Shown: in pieces, positions 25,826 to 34,318 of the stretch | How positions within the stretch are numbered: the first letter of the stretch is position 1 | How the letters are laid out: each line of letters begins with the position of its first letter | Assembly (NCBI RefSeq): GCF_025457605.1 | Contig: NZ_JAMZFY010000001.1 | Location: forward strand, 62,001 to 126,000 | Direction of reading: 5' to 3' | Length of the DNA: 64,000 nt | From: Haloarcula laminariae | GTDB taxonomy: Archaea; Halobacteriota; Halobacteria; Halobacteriales; Haloarculaceae | Program-made: the position numbers and the translations under genes | Notes under the pieces: model-generated | The model's database searches: none | What the model saw: the letters and a program-made list of their open reading frames with translations, nothing else | What the model was told of the DNA's origin: nothing

Positions 25826-26875
25826 TCAAACAATCAGATATGCAACAGTGTACCCAAGTACGGCCAATGTTACCGCCGAAAGGCCAGTCAGTAGTGCTGT
25901 CGGTACCTCAGCGATCGTGACAGGCCGAGAGCGAGGCAAGTCTGTGGACTTAGAGAGTGATATCCAGCCAGCGGTACGGAGCGACATCTTAAGTCGGTAA
26001 ATTAGGTCCCGTTCGATATTACTCACACCGATGAATCCAACCGCCAATACAGAGAACACGAACGGAGCGGACGTAGCTAAGGTCGGTACTGGCAACACAA
26101 ATACGGCTCCAGCGTAACTCAGACCGATTACCGCACGTGGACTGACGTAGTCGCGTAGGGGCATACCACGAAATTGTGCGTACACTAATACAGCAAGCCA
26201 GATTATTCCGAGTTCAAACAGGAAGGCGCCAATGAGGTGTAGGGTCGGATCTGAATGAAGTACCACCCGCTCGGAAACAACGACTACATCGAACGGATAC
26301 AACAGATCGGGTGGCGAACCAGTGAACATATCGCCGAACGGATGACTCATCAGACCCACGAGCGCAACTCCAAGCATCTCCCGGGCTCCAATACCATGAC
26401 GAGCGGCGACTGTCGCAAGGAGTATACCCCCAGCGATGAATACCGCCATGATGAATCCGGCGAGAGCGCCTGTTACCAGCGTAGTAATGCCGACGAGACC
26501 GCCGCTGAGTAGGAGTGCAGCGACGCAAGCCAGAATAGGTCCACGGGTCGGCCAATCTTTGTGGGTGAACGATTCCCGATTAAGCGCGGCTGTCCAGCAA
26601 CCAAAGGCTAACGCAGCAAAGCCACTGATAACTACCGAATGTGTCATCGCACGGTGAACAATATTCCCTGTCTCCCAAAACGACTCAGCGGCAGCCGACA
26701 TCCCGCTGACACCGCCTAACAGACCCACAGGCGCATAAATCATATCAATATCCGGAAGTGTGGCGAACACACCGGCGAGGACGCCGAGCCACAGCAGGCG
26801 CTTGCTGGGGAATCCGAAGTAACGCCCAACAAGAACTACCAGCGTGAACGCCAGCAGTCCGTGACCTATAAACAT
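25826..26875 (-). CDS. YdjM-like membrane-bound metal-dependent hydrolase family protein
   Basis: A 349-residue polytopic protein. The N-terminus MFIGHGLLAFTLVVLVGRYF, then TLPDIDMIYAPVG and HRAMTHSVVISGF, gives the conserved H...PDID...H(R)xxTHS pattern of the YdjM/DUF457 family, whose His and Asp residues are thought to bind metal. Further conserved residues are in LVGLMSHPFGDMFTGSPP. About eight hydrophobic helices follow. ATG 26875 starts the protein at the family's usual N-terminus. Its biochemical role is unknown. It converges with the NicO-type gene. Confidence 0.8.
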   Translation of the reverse strand: MFIGHGLLAFTLVVLVGRYFGFPSKRLLWLGVLAGVFATLPDIDMIYAPVGLLGGVSGMSAAAESFWETGNIVHRAMTHSVVISGFAALAFGCWTAALNRESFTHKDWPTRGPILACVAALLLSGGLVGITTLVTGALAGFIMAVFIAGGILLATVAARHGIGAREMLGVALVGLMSHPFGDMFTGSPPDLLYPFDVVVVSERVVLHSDPTLHLIGAFLFELGIIWLAVLVYAQFRGMPLRDYVSPRAVIGLSYAGAVFVLPVPTLATSAPFVFSVLAVGFIGVSNIERDLIYRLKMSLRTAGWISLSKSTDLPRSRPVTIAEVPTALLTGLSAVTLAVLGYTVAYLIV

Positions 26876-27207
26876 TGGTGCTGATACGATTTTCACGAAT
26901 ATAAGTTGTTCGTGGCAGCTGTTGCCGCGGTTCACGCGTCTCCATATGTTAACAGCCATCGAAGAGTAAATTTCCGTATCCGACCCCTCCGATGGAGCGT
27001 CGCTCTATTGAGGCCTCGAAAAGATTCGATGTGGGACTCGCCTTCAGTTGTCGCAGGAGAGGAAGGTCGTTCCTCGCCCATACCGAACGACCTTCGCAGT
27101 TGGCGTCCCACTAATCGGGGCCGGGTTACTGCAGACCGTGATACCGGCGATGTGTGCAATGGTATCACTACCTTGGAATACGACGGCCTTTTCAAGGCAC
27201 AAGTAGC
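26876..27207. other. Intergenic stretch with a possible gene remnant
   Basis: Read on the plus strand, a frame near 27015-27200 without a start codon contains TFAVGVPLIGAGLLQTVIPA, which looks like one membrane helix, followed by a stop. It may be a leftover of a membrane protein gene. Overlapping longer frames on either strand have arginine-rich, non-halophilic composition and are not supported. Promoter sequences for the leftward gene at 26875 should lie at the left end. Confidence 0.3.
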
Positions 27208-27936
27208 TTACAAGCCGCCTGTCGCGGTGATATAGGCTCCTGCAAATTGGACGGCGTTATACGCCCCGTGAACTACTGCGGGGACAGCAAGATTATCTGT
27301 GTACTCATAAATCACACCCAATACTAAGGCCAGTATAAATGCGATACCGATGTATACCATTTTTCCCTCCCCTGTCAGCGAAAAGAGATGAATTGATGCG
27401 AAGAGAGCGCTGGCAAGGACGATTGCACGGGCTGGATGGAGAGTTTCCCGTAGCGTTCCCTGAACAAGACCACGAAATAGCAACTCTTCGCCGGGGCCGA
27501 CTAACAAAAATGATAGTGGAATGAGAATAAGGAAGACATTGGGGTTTTGCTGCCCGACTGTGACAATTTGATTCTGTGCCGATTGAATGCCGAGTGCAGA
27601 GATAATTTGTGATCCAACGAAGAGCAGAGACAAGAGAGCAAGGACTCCGCCGATTACGACAGCCACGTCAGTTCTATCCGGGACAGTGACGGGAACAAAG
27701 TCGAAGCTCCGGTCACGAACTTTGAGATAGAGTAGTGCGAGCCCACCGAACGTTACCCCTTGTAGCATAACTGTGCTCAGCAAGAGTCGCAACGATGGAC
27801 TTGAATTAAGATTGATGCCAACAGATATGAGCATTGTTGACGCTAGCAAAACGGTGACGCTCCCAAGGATGGTGGAACCATAAGTTAGTCCCACTGCGAT
27901 AGCGACGGACTGCAGTCGTGAGATTTGTTGAGTCAT
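27208..27936 (-). CDS. CPBP family intramembrane metalloprotease
   Basis: A 242-residue protein with about eight hydrophobic helices. The conserved CPBP (Abi/CAAX-protease-like) motifs are present: EELLFRGLVQGTLRE (Glu-Glu and Arg), ALFASIHLFS (His), and a downstream NLAVPAVVHGAYNA (His, Asn). These residues form the intramembrane Glu/His site of CAAX-type proteases. Its start codon overlaps the stop of the SpoIIAA-like gene by four bases, so it is the last gene of the zinc operon 32329-27208. The substrate is unknown; maturation of a membrane partner is one possibility. Confidence 0.85.
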   Translation of the reverse strand: MTQQISRLQSVAIAVGLTYGSTILGSVTVLLASTMLISVGINLNSSPSLRLLLSTVMLQGVTFGGLALLYLKVRDRSFDFVPVTVPDRTDVAVVIGGVLALLSLLFVGSQIISALGIQSAQNQIVTVGQQNPNVFLILIPLSFLLVGPGEELLFRGLVQGTLRETLHPARAIVLASALFASIHLFSLTGEGKMVYIGIAFILALVLGVIYEYTDNLAVPAVVHGAYNAVQFAGAYITATGGL

Positions 27937-28349
27937 TGATTGACTATACCCCCTTTAGCCCAGTTAAGAGCAGCATCTTTCTCTTCCATCTCGAAATAGC
28001 GCATTGTATTCGGTGCAACCGGCCATATTGGTTGGATGGTATCCCACAAATCGAAGAGAAGCTCTGCCCATATTGAATCACCCACTGCCGCATACCGGTC
28101 AATATTGAAATTCGGCCCCCGCCGGAGATCGGGGAGGATTCCATTAAGGTGCGTAAGGAATGTCCAGAATGTCCAGTTTGGGACTTCTTCGTAGACATTG
28201 ACCTGACCGTAAGCATCGGTCTTTTCTTCGAGAAGCGTATACAATTCTTGATACCCATCGGAGGTTCCTTTCCCAACCCGGATTGCGACAAAGTTCTTTT
28301 CGGTTGTATCTAGTACGTCGAACATTGGAGTCCTCATAGTGGATGACAT
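27933..28349 (-). CDS. SpoIIAA-like (STAS-superfamily) protein in the zinc operon
   Basis: A 138-residue soluble protein. The pattern FVAIRVGKGTSDGYQELYTL, VNVYEEVPNWTFWTFLTHLN and KDAALNWAKGG resembles SpoIIAA-like/DUF3478 proteins, which read (..F.l..G.it..d...l...l) and end with an EEAxxW helix. Such proteins are thought to bind small ligands or membranes, and their function is not settled. The gene lies 3 bp after the CDF gene and overlaps the CPBP gene, so all are coexpressed. An internal Met (28334) could also be the start. Confidence 0.65.
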   Translation of the reverse strand: MSSTMRTPMFDVLDTTEKNFVAIRVGKGTSDGYQELYTLLEEKTDAYGQVNVYEEVPNWTFWTFLTHLNGILPDLRRGPNFNIDRYAAVGDSIWAELLFDLWDTIQPIWPVAPNTMRYFEMEEKDAALNWAKGGIVNQ

Positions 28350-28352
28350 TTG

Positions 28353-29279
28353 TCAGTGAGCGTGAGTGGTCGAACTAGTTGTGTTACTTCCGGAATCGAT
28401 GGTCTCGACTAATTCGACAGTCGCATGGTCGATTCCGCTCTCGGAGAGCTGTTCGTGAACTCTGCGTTGAATTTCCTGCTGTGCTTCGAGTGATGTTGAA
28501 CGGTCACTCGCGCGAACCGTAGCGACAGTCAATTGGCTGCAGACTTGCCATACGTGTAAATCATCGATACGTTCAATACCCTCGATAGTCGTGAGTTCCG
28601 CTTCGAGGTCGCTAGTCTGGATCGGGCTCCGCTGAAGGAGAATCGATGTGCTTTCTCTGAGTACCCGACCGGCAGACCACAGCACCAAGACAGCAATTAG
28701 GATTGCGGCAGCAGGGTCGGCGACGGGGAGATCGAAAACGGCGACGGCAACAGTCGAGACGATGACTGCGATGGACCCACCAGCATCACCGAGCAGGTGG
28801 TAGAACGCCCCTCGCTCGTTGAGGCTCATTTGGTCACCCTGGAGGATGTACACGGAGCCGAGGTTGACTAATAGACCACCAACAGCGATGAGGAGTGTCT
28901 GTCCAATGTCGATAGTGACGGAACTGAGAAATCGCTGATACGCCTCCCAAACGATATACGCGACCATTGGAACGAGAAGAACACCGTTGAGGAAGGCCGC
29001 AACTGGTTCGAGTCGATGCAGTCCATAAGACCATGACTCACCACCCTCAAACCGTTCGGCCGTGTAGCCGGCGCTGAACGCCATCACGTACGCTAACATA
29101 TCGAACAACATATGCATGGCATCGCTGATAAGCGCCACAGACCCGAACAGAAGGCCGCCGGCCAGTTCGACGACGAAGCCGACAAAGTTGATGACCGCGA
29201 CTAGCGCAAGTTTGCGCGTGCTCCGGCCCGTTTGTTCGGACATTCCTTCGGAATCATGGGTGTGTACCTCACTCGACAT
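28353..29279 (-). CDS. CDF-family Zn/Cd efflux transporter (CzcD-like)
   Basis: A 308-residue cation diffusion facilitator with six helices. Metal-site residues fall in LISDAMHMLFDMLAYVMAF (helix 2) and FYHLLGDAGGSIAVIVSTVA (helix 5), giving the paired His/Asp sites. The C-terminal domain has IEGIERIDDLHVWQVCSQ, a typical CDF regulatory domain segment, and the tail ends in TTHAH. These proteins exchange Zn(II) or Cd(II) for protons. It is the third gene of an operon beginning with a ZntA-type ATPase and starts 3 bp after the preceding stop. Confidence 0.92.
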   Translation of the reverse strand: MSSEVHTHDSEGMSEQTGRSTRKLALVAVINFVGFVVELAGGLLFGSVALISDAMHMLFDMLAYVMAFSAGYTAERFEGGESWSYGLHRLEPVAAFLNGVLLVPMVAYIVWEAYQRFLSSVTIDIGQTLLIAVGGLLVNLGSVYILQGDQMSLNERGAFYHLLGDAGGSIAVIVSTVAVAVFDLPVADPAAAILIAVLVLWSAGRVLRESTSILLQRSPIQTSDLEAELTTIEGIERIDDLHVWQVCSQLTVATVRASDRSTSLEAQQEIQRRVHEQLSESGIDHATVELVETIDSGSNTTSSTTHAH

Positions 29280-29282
29280 CAG

Positions 29283-29681
29283 TTAGGATTCCTCCGAAGA
29301 GTGGTCAGGAGCAGCACCGCTCGTATCAGCGGTCGAATCGTTTGTTGCCTGGTGTGAGTTACCCGACTTGGCTTGCTGATCATCATCCAGTGTATCATGA
29401 TCGCTCTCTCCGCTTTCAGACTCGGAAGTCAGCGTCTGACCAGTCGGACCGACCAAGTCAACGGGCCGGAACCAGATGAACCAGACGAGAAAGATTCCAG
29501 TTCCATACCCGACAATCCAGACCAGGTCTGCAAGTATTGGTAGACTCGCCTGCTCCAGAGAGTATACCGCTAACCCTGGCCCAATAATCCCGACAAGGAC
29601 CAAGAGTATCATTATCTGTGGGGCTGCAAGTCCCACTGGATAGCGACCACGATTTGTATCGTCATCTGATGTTCCACTCAT
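29283..29681 (-). CDS. Small two-helix membrane protein between zinc ATPase and CDF genes
   Basis: A 132-residue protein with two hydrophobic helices (MILLVLVGIIGPGLAVYSLE and LVWIVGYGTGIFLVWFIWFR) and a 60-residue acidic Ser/Asp/Glu tail. The core LxWVxGYGTxxxxxWFIWxxPxxxxGPxGQ is shared with the protein at 40970-41404. Its spacing in the operon (14 bp after ZntA, 3 bp before the CDF gene) argues for a role with those transporters, such as an accessory subunit or metal buffer. I do not recognise a named family. Confidence 0.7.
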   Translation of the reverse strand: MSGTSDDDTNRGRYPVGLAAPQIMILLVLVGIIGPGLAVYSLEQASLPILADLVWIVGYGTGIFLVWFIWFRPVDLVGPTGQTLTSESESGESDHDTLDDDQQAKSGNSHQATNDSTADTSGAAPDHSSEES

Positions 29682-29695
29682 GACTTGTAAACGAT

Positions 29696-32329
29696 TTATT
29701 CAGCTGAAGGAGTGATGTTCTCAGGCCGAATCCGTGACAATCGCATCGCGTTTCCGGTCACAGCTGTTGTCATCCCGGCGTCTCCCGCGAGAACAGCGAG
29801 CCAGATTGGAACGTAACCGAAGGGGACGGCGATAGCGAGTGCCGCCTTGACGCCGAGGCTGGCCCAGATGTTCTGCCGGATAACACCGTTGGCGTCGTTG
29901 GCTAGCTCGTAGAGATACGGGAGCTTCGAGAGATCATCGCTCATCAACGCGATATCGGCTGTTTCGAGGGCGGTATCGGTCCCTGCGGCCCCCATCGCGA
30001 CGCCGATTGTGGCGGTGGCGAGCGCGGGCGCGTCGTTGACCCCATCGCCAACCATCGCGACGCCGTCGTATTGTTCGTCGAGTTCCTCGATAGCAGCGAC
30101 CTTCTCGTCTGGCAGGAGTTCAGCACGAAATTCGTCGACTCCGACCTCGTTGGCAATCGCTCGGGCAGTCCGCTCGTTGTCCCCGGTTAGCATGATGATG
30201 TGCTTGACGCCGAGGTCATGGAGGCGCTGGATCGTCTGTGCCGACTCTGGGCGGATTTCATCAGCCACAGCGATGACACCTTCGAGCTCGTCTTCGGTGC
30301 CGACAAGTACGACAGTCTTGCCCTGTGACTGTAACTCAGGCACTGTCTCTTCGAGCAGGTCGAGACAGTCGTTGCGCTCACACATCTGACGGCTCTTCGT
30401 CGTGACGACCCCGCCATCAGTTGTCGCGTGGACGTGTCCCAAGTCGAAACCGAGTTCCTCGAACAGTCCCGGCTTGCCGGCGTAGTGCGGTGTCTCATCG
30501 AGCGTCGCTCTGACGCCTTTCCCGGTGATGCTCTCGAACTCGTTGACCTCACGGTCCCCGACAGCGGCCTGCTCTGCGTGGTCGACGATGGCCTCGCCGA
30601 TTGGATGTTCCGAGCGGGATTCGAGTCCACGCGCACAGCGGAGGACATCCGCCTCGGTATTGTCGTTCAGCGGGACGACGTCAGTAACGGTGAGTTCCCC
30701 TTTGGTGAGCGTCCCGGTCTTGTCCATTGCCACAGCTTCGACAGCGCCCATCGCTTCGAGGTGATTGCCCCCCTTGATGAGGACGCCGTTCTTCGCTGCA
30801 CTCGTAATACCCGAGACGACTGACACCGGCGTTGAGATGACGAACGCGCACGGACACGCGAGCACGAGGAGCGTGAGCCCGTATACAATGTACGTTGGCC
30901 ATGATGCTCCGAGCACGAGCGGTGGGACCAGCGCGATAATAACGGCAAAGCCGACAACTGCTGGCGTGTAGTAGCCCGCGAAGCTATCGACGAACTGCTC
31001 ACGTTCGGTCTTGTTCGACTGTGCGTCCTCGACCATCTGGACGATGCGTGAGAGTGTGTTGTCGCCAGACTCAGATGTTACCCTGATTTCGAGATATCCC
31101 TCCTCGTTGATCGTCCCGGCATACACTTCCTCGCCTGGGGTCTTATCCACAGGGACCGATTCACCCGTGATGGGGGCTTGGTTGACGGCGCTCTCGCCAT
31201 CGAGTACCTCTCCGTCCATCGGGATTTTCTCACCTGGACGCACAACGACTATATCGCCGACTTCGACATTGTCGACCGGAATCGTGACTTCCTCGCCGTC
31301 ACGTTTGACCGTTGCTTCGTCCGGTGAGAGATCCATGAGTTCACGCAACGAGTTTCGAGCGCGGTCCATCGAATAGCGTTCGAGCAGCTCGGCGATGCTA
31401 AACAGAAACGCAAGCGTCGCGGCCTCGAAATAAAGCGACTCGCCGAAGACGAGGCCAGCGACGACCGCACCAGCGATTGCGATGCTCATCAACAAGTCGA
31501 TATCGAGATTTAGATTTCGAGCCGAATAGTACCCGTTGCGAAAGATGACTTGGCCGGCGACCCCGATAGCGACCAGAAAGAGCACGTCAGCAAGAAGTAT
31601 CTCGCGGCCGAGGATCGTAGCCACGAGACTGTTCTGGCTGGTGAGTAGAAACTCAAAGAGCAGTCCGAACGCGACGAAGCCTCCGCTGAGCCACGTTTTG
31701 AGCGCTCTTGTACTGGTCCAGACGTTCGTGCGGTCGTCGGCGATGCCGGCTTCATCATCGCCTTTTGCCGCCGTCGAATCCACCACCTCGTAGCCTGCAC
31801 TCTCTATAGTCTCTTCTATCTGTGATGGTGAAAGGGACGACTGGTCGTAGGTAACGGTCACCGTGCCGGTAGTGGGCTGGGTTTCGTAGGTCTGGACTCC
31901 GGCGTGCCGTTCGAGGGCGTTCTCGATTTTCTCCGCGCAGGACGGACAATCCATCTCTGGGACGGTGAACGTCACCGTTGTTCCACTTTGCCCCTCAATC
32001 GTGTATCCAGCCTTTTCGATCCGGCTAGCTATCTCGTCCGATGTCGTTTGGTCGCGGTCGTAGGAAACAGTCAGCGTGCCGGTCGTGACCTGTGGGTCAA
32101 TGGCGGTTATGCCATCGAGCTTTCGGACGCTGTTCTCGACTTTTCCCGCGCAGGACGGACAATCCATCTCGGGGATGGAGTACTCGACGGTGTCACTTTT
32201 CACGCCGGTTGGTTCAGATATCTCTTCGTGACCGTTGCCATCGGAATCGTGATTGTGAGTATGGTCGTGGCCATGCTCGTGATCGTGGGATTCTCCAGCG
32301 TCCGGTGAATCCCGGCCGGAGGAGGTCAT
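29696..32329 (-). CDS. zntA: ZntA-type Zn/Cd/Pb P1B-ATPase with two HMA domains
   Basis: An 877-residue P1B-2 ATPase. After a His-rich start (DHEHGHDHTHNHDSDGNG) two HMA domains follow, each with MDCPSCAxK (EMDCPSCAGKVENSVRKLDG and EMDCPSCAEKIENALERHAG). The core has C492-P-C in ACPCAFVISTP, phosphorylated Asp536 in DKTGTLTKG and [11 protein letters not shown] Cys-containing insertion near residue 655 (SRQMCERNDCLDLLEE) is absent from the homologue at 20310. The ATG at 32329 (MTSSGRD) is chosen over an upstream TTG. It is the first gene of a five-gene operon, with a large imperfect hairpin upstream. Confidence 0.94.
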   Translation of the reverse strand: MTSSGRDSPDAGESHDHEHGHDHTHNHDSDGNGHEEISEPTGVKSDTVEYSIPEMDCPSCAGKVENSVRKLDGITAIDPQVTTGTLTVSYDRDQTTSDEIASRIEKAGYTIEGQSGTTVTFTVPEMDCPSCAEKIENALERHAGVQTYETQPTTGTVTVTYDQSSLSPSQIEETIESAGYEVVDSTAAKGDDEAGIADDRTNVWTSTRALKTWLSGGFVAFGLLFEFLLTSQNSLVATILGREILLADVLFLVAIGVAGQVIFRNGYYSARNLNLDIDLLMSIAIAGAVVAGLVFGESLYFEAATLAFLFSIAELLERYSMDRARNSLRELMDLSPDEATVKRDGEEVTIPVDNVEVGDIVVVRPGEKIPMDGEVLDGESAVNQAPITGESVPVDKTPGEEVYAGTINEEGYLEIRVTSESGDNTLSRIVQMVEDAQSNKTEREQFVDSFAGYYTPAVVGFAVIIALVPPLVLGASWPTYIVYGLTLLVLACPCAFVISTPVSVVSGITSAAKNGVLIKGGNHLEAMGAVEAVAMDKTGTLTKGELTVTDVVPLNDNTEADVLRCARGLESRSEHPIGEAIVDHAEQAAVGDREVNEFESITGKGVRATLDETPHYAGKPGLFEELGFDLGHVHATTDGGVVTTKSRQMCERNDCLDLLEETVPELQSQGKTVVLVGTEDELEGVIAVADEIRPESAQTIQRLHDLGVKHIIMLTGDNERTARAIANEVGVDEFRAELLPDEKVAAIEELDEQYDGVAMVGDGVNDAPALATATIGVAMGAAGTDTALETADIALMSDDLSKLPYLYELANDANGVIRQNIWASLGVKAALAIAVPFGYVPIWLAVLAGDAGMTTAVTGNAMRLSRIRPENITPSAE

Positions 32330-32352
32330 ATATCGATGTGTCCACTCCAATG

Positions 32353-32399
32353 TTAATAAATCAGCTGTTACAAAAGCGGCTTTTGCTGCTGTTTATTAA
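32353..32399. promoter_or_regulatory. 47-bp imperfect palindrome upstream of the zinc operon
   Basis: Nested arms match: TTAATAAA (32353) with TTTATTAA (32392), CAGC (32362) with GCTG (32388), and CAAAAGC (32371) with GCTTTTG (32379), around a single central G. It begins 24 bp before the ATPase start codon, in the AT-rich core promoter zone. It may be an operator for a dimeric metal regulator, or a structured 5' leader. Confidence 0.6.
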
Positions 32400-32533
32400 T
32401 AAATATTGGGCCCTATGTTATTAAAAAGACGTATCACTTCTGTCTTCGCAAAACGTCCGTCAGTACATTCGACTGGTGAACCACAACGGTTTCAAATCCG
32501 AGTTCGCTAACTGTTCGTAACTACAGAAATCTG

Positions 32534-32800
32534 ATGCCACAGATAGAAACCGCCATTCCAGAGAGTGAGAGCTCGGCCAGTGTCTGTGAGTATTGTGGGC
32601 ATCCATTTCCAACACACGACCGACTGGTACTCCATAGGGGAGTCGAGCACCCAGGGCAACTGGACGCAGCAGAAGAAGAAGCGTTCACGGAAGCGTACGC
32701 TGTCGAAAACGATGAACTGGAAACATTCCGGTTGAAAGCGCTCGTGGTGTTGGTCCTGCTGTACTTCGCGTTCATTATGCTCTATGCCATCTTCGCCTGA
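32534..32800 (+). CDS. C2H2 zinc-finger protein with C-terminal membrane helix
   Basis: An 88-residue protein. VCEYCGHPFPTHDRLVLHRG followed by VEHPG is a classical C2H2 finger (CxxC-x(12)-HxxxxH). An acidic linker leads to one hydrophobic helix (ALVVLVLLYFAFIMLYAIFA) at the C-terminus. Such proteins are widespread in haloarchaea, often in front of membrane protein genes. Its stop overlaps the start of the polytopic protein at 32784, so the two are translated together. It may act as a small subunit or metal sensor for that protein. Confidence 0.8.
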   Translation: MPQIETAIPESESSASVCEYCGHPFPTHDRLVLHRGVEHPGQLDAAEEEAFTEAYAVENDELETFRLKALVVLVLLYFAFIMLYAIFA

Positions 32801-34292
32801 TTCAGACGGTGACCGGACAGCCTTCATGGATAGGGATGACTCTCGACAAAAAATACAAGCAGCAGTGAAACGCATACCCGCGACTCGCCCCCAACGAATC
32901 TGTATACAGTTTCTGGTATGGCTCGCACTGTTACTATTCTTCGTCGACACTGTGGCTGCTGCGAACGGATTGACGCTCGCAAAAGGATCCCGTGACACGC
33001 TTGCAGTCCCGCAGTGGCTGTATCTCACCACTGGCGGGGCCACTATCGGCGCATCCGCACTGCTCGCGAGTTTCGTTACTGACCGGGTATTTATTCGGTC
33101 AGTACATGAGTGGTCACAGACCGTCCCAGCAGTAGATAGCTGGTGGCAACCGCTCGTATGGGCCGGTCGCGCCGTCGGCGTCATCGGACTGGGACTCGCT
33201 GTGTACGTGGGACTTACCGGACCGCCGCTCCCAACGTCGAGTCTCACGATTCTGCTTGCTTTTGCTGGCATTCGAGCCGGGTTGCCCATAGTGACCTATC
33301 TCTTCGGAAATGTTTGGCCTGTGCTCAACCCGTGGCGAACGCTCGCGACTGTGTGTCCGTCCGGATTCCGTACGTACCCCGAGACGCTGCACCGCTGGCC
33401 AGCCGTGGTCGGTTGGCTGAGTCTCATCTGGGTCGAGATGGTCTTCCCAGTAAGTACTGTCCCGAGTGTCCTCACGAGGGTCCTACTGGTCTACTCGACA
33501 GTGACACTCGCTGGCGCCATACTATTTGGACCGGAGCCCTGGTTCGAAAACGCGGATCCACTCGCCGTTCTCTTCCGTTTCTACGGAGCGGTTGCAGCTG
33601 TCTCTCGTTCTCAGGGACACCTCAACGTGAAACTGCCTGGCAGCAGATTATCGGACTCCGACACCGTAACCCATGTTTCCGATATCGCGTTCATTATCGC
33701 ACTTGTCTGGGAACTCACATACAGCGGTTTCATCACGACCAGTGCCGGCGCGGCGACCATTGAGGCACTTGTTGGCGCCCTGGCTGGCTTGGCTGGGCCA
33801 GAAACGCTCGCCGTCCCCATGTACACACTCTTGTTCCTTGTCGGATACGGTCTCTTTTTTGCTGCGTACTGGTACGCGAGCCATCTTTCACGACGCAGTA
33901 CAAACACGTACATAACCGCACGAACGATAGCACTCCAGTTCGCTGCACCACTCCTTGCCATTGCAGCTGGATATCATCTAGCACATTACGCGGGGCTATT
34001 CGTGTCACTCAGTCCGGCCCTCGTGATGGCGCTCACCTCTCCCCTGTCACCCCCAGCAAATCCATTAGTTCTCTCTCCGCCACCGTGGTTCGAAGGCCTT
34101 GGTATTGCAGCTATCCTACTCGGCCATCTCCTCGCGATTTGGGCGGCGCATGCGGTTGCGTATGACCTCTTTTCCAGTCGACTCGTCGCGGTTCGGAGCC
34201 AGTATCCGTTTATCGCGGTGATGGTGGGGTACACAGTAATAAGCCTCTGGATTGTTTCTCTTCCCAGTGCGACGCCACCGTTTCTGGCTTAA
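32784..34292 (+). CDS. Polytopic membrane protein of unknown function
   Basis: A 502-residue protein with about twelve hydrophobic helices. A conspicuous motif is YLFGNVWPVLNPWRTLATVC (residues about 170-190). NPWRTL resembles a motif I recall from bacterial membrane proteins annotated as fenitrothion hydrolase-like, but I cannot confirm this. No transporter signature is evident. It overlaps the zinc-finger protein gene by 17 bp. Its neighbours are a P19-like lipoprotein, a Cys-rich membrane protein and a cupredoxin, which suggests copper or redox biology. The function is open. Confidence 0.65.
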   Translation: MPSSPDSDGDRTAFMDRDDSRQKIQAAVKRIPATRPQRICIQFLVWLALLLFFVDTVAAANGLTLAKGSRDTLAVPQWLYLTTGGATIGASALLASFVTDRVFIRSVHEWSQTVPAVDSWWQPLVWAGRAVGVIGLGLAVYVGLTGPPLPTSSLTILLAFAGIRAGLPIVTYLFGNVWPVLNPWRTLATVCPSGFRTYPETLHRWPAVVGWLSLIWVEMVFPVSTVPSVLTRVLLVYSTVTLAGAILFGPEPWFENADPLAVLFRFYGAVAAVSRSQGHLNVKLPGSRLSDSDTVTHVSDIAFIIALVWELTYSGFITTSAGAATIEALVGALAGLAGPETLAVPMYTLLFLVGYGLFFAAYWYASHLSRRSTNTYITARTIALQFAAPLLAIAAGYHLAHYAGLFVSLSPALVMALTSPLSPPANPLVLSPPPWFEGLGIAAILLGHLLAIWAAHAVAYDLFSSRLVAVRSQYPFIAVMVGYTVISLWIVSLPSATPPFLA

Positions 34293-34318
34293 TCACCCTG
34301 AAAAACGGACAACAGGGC

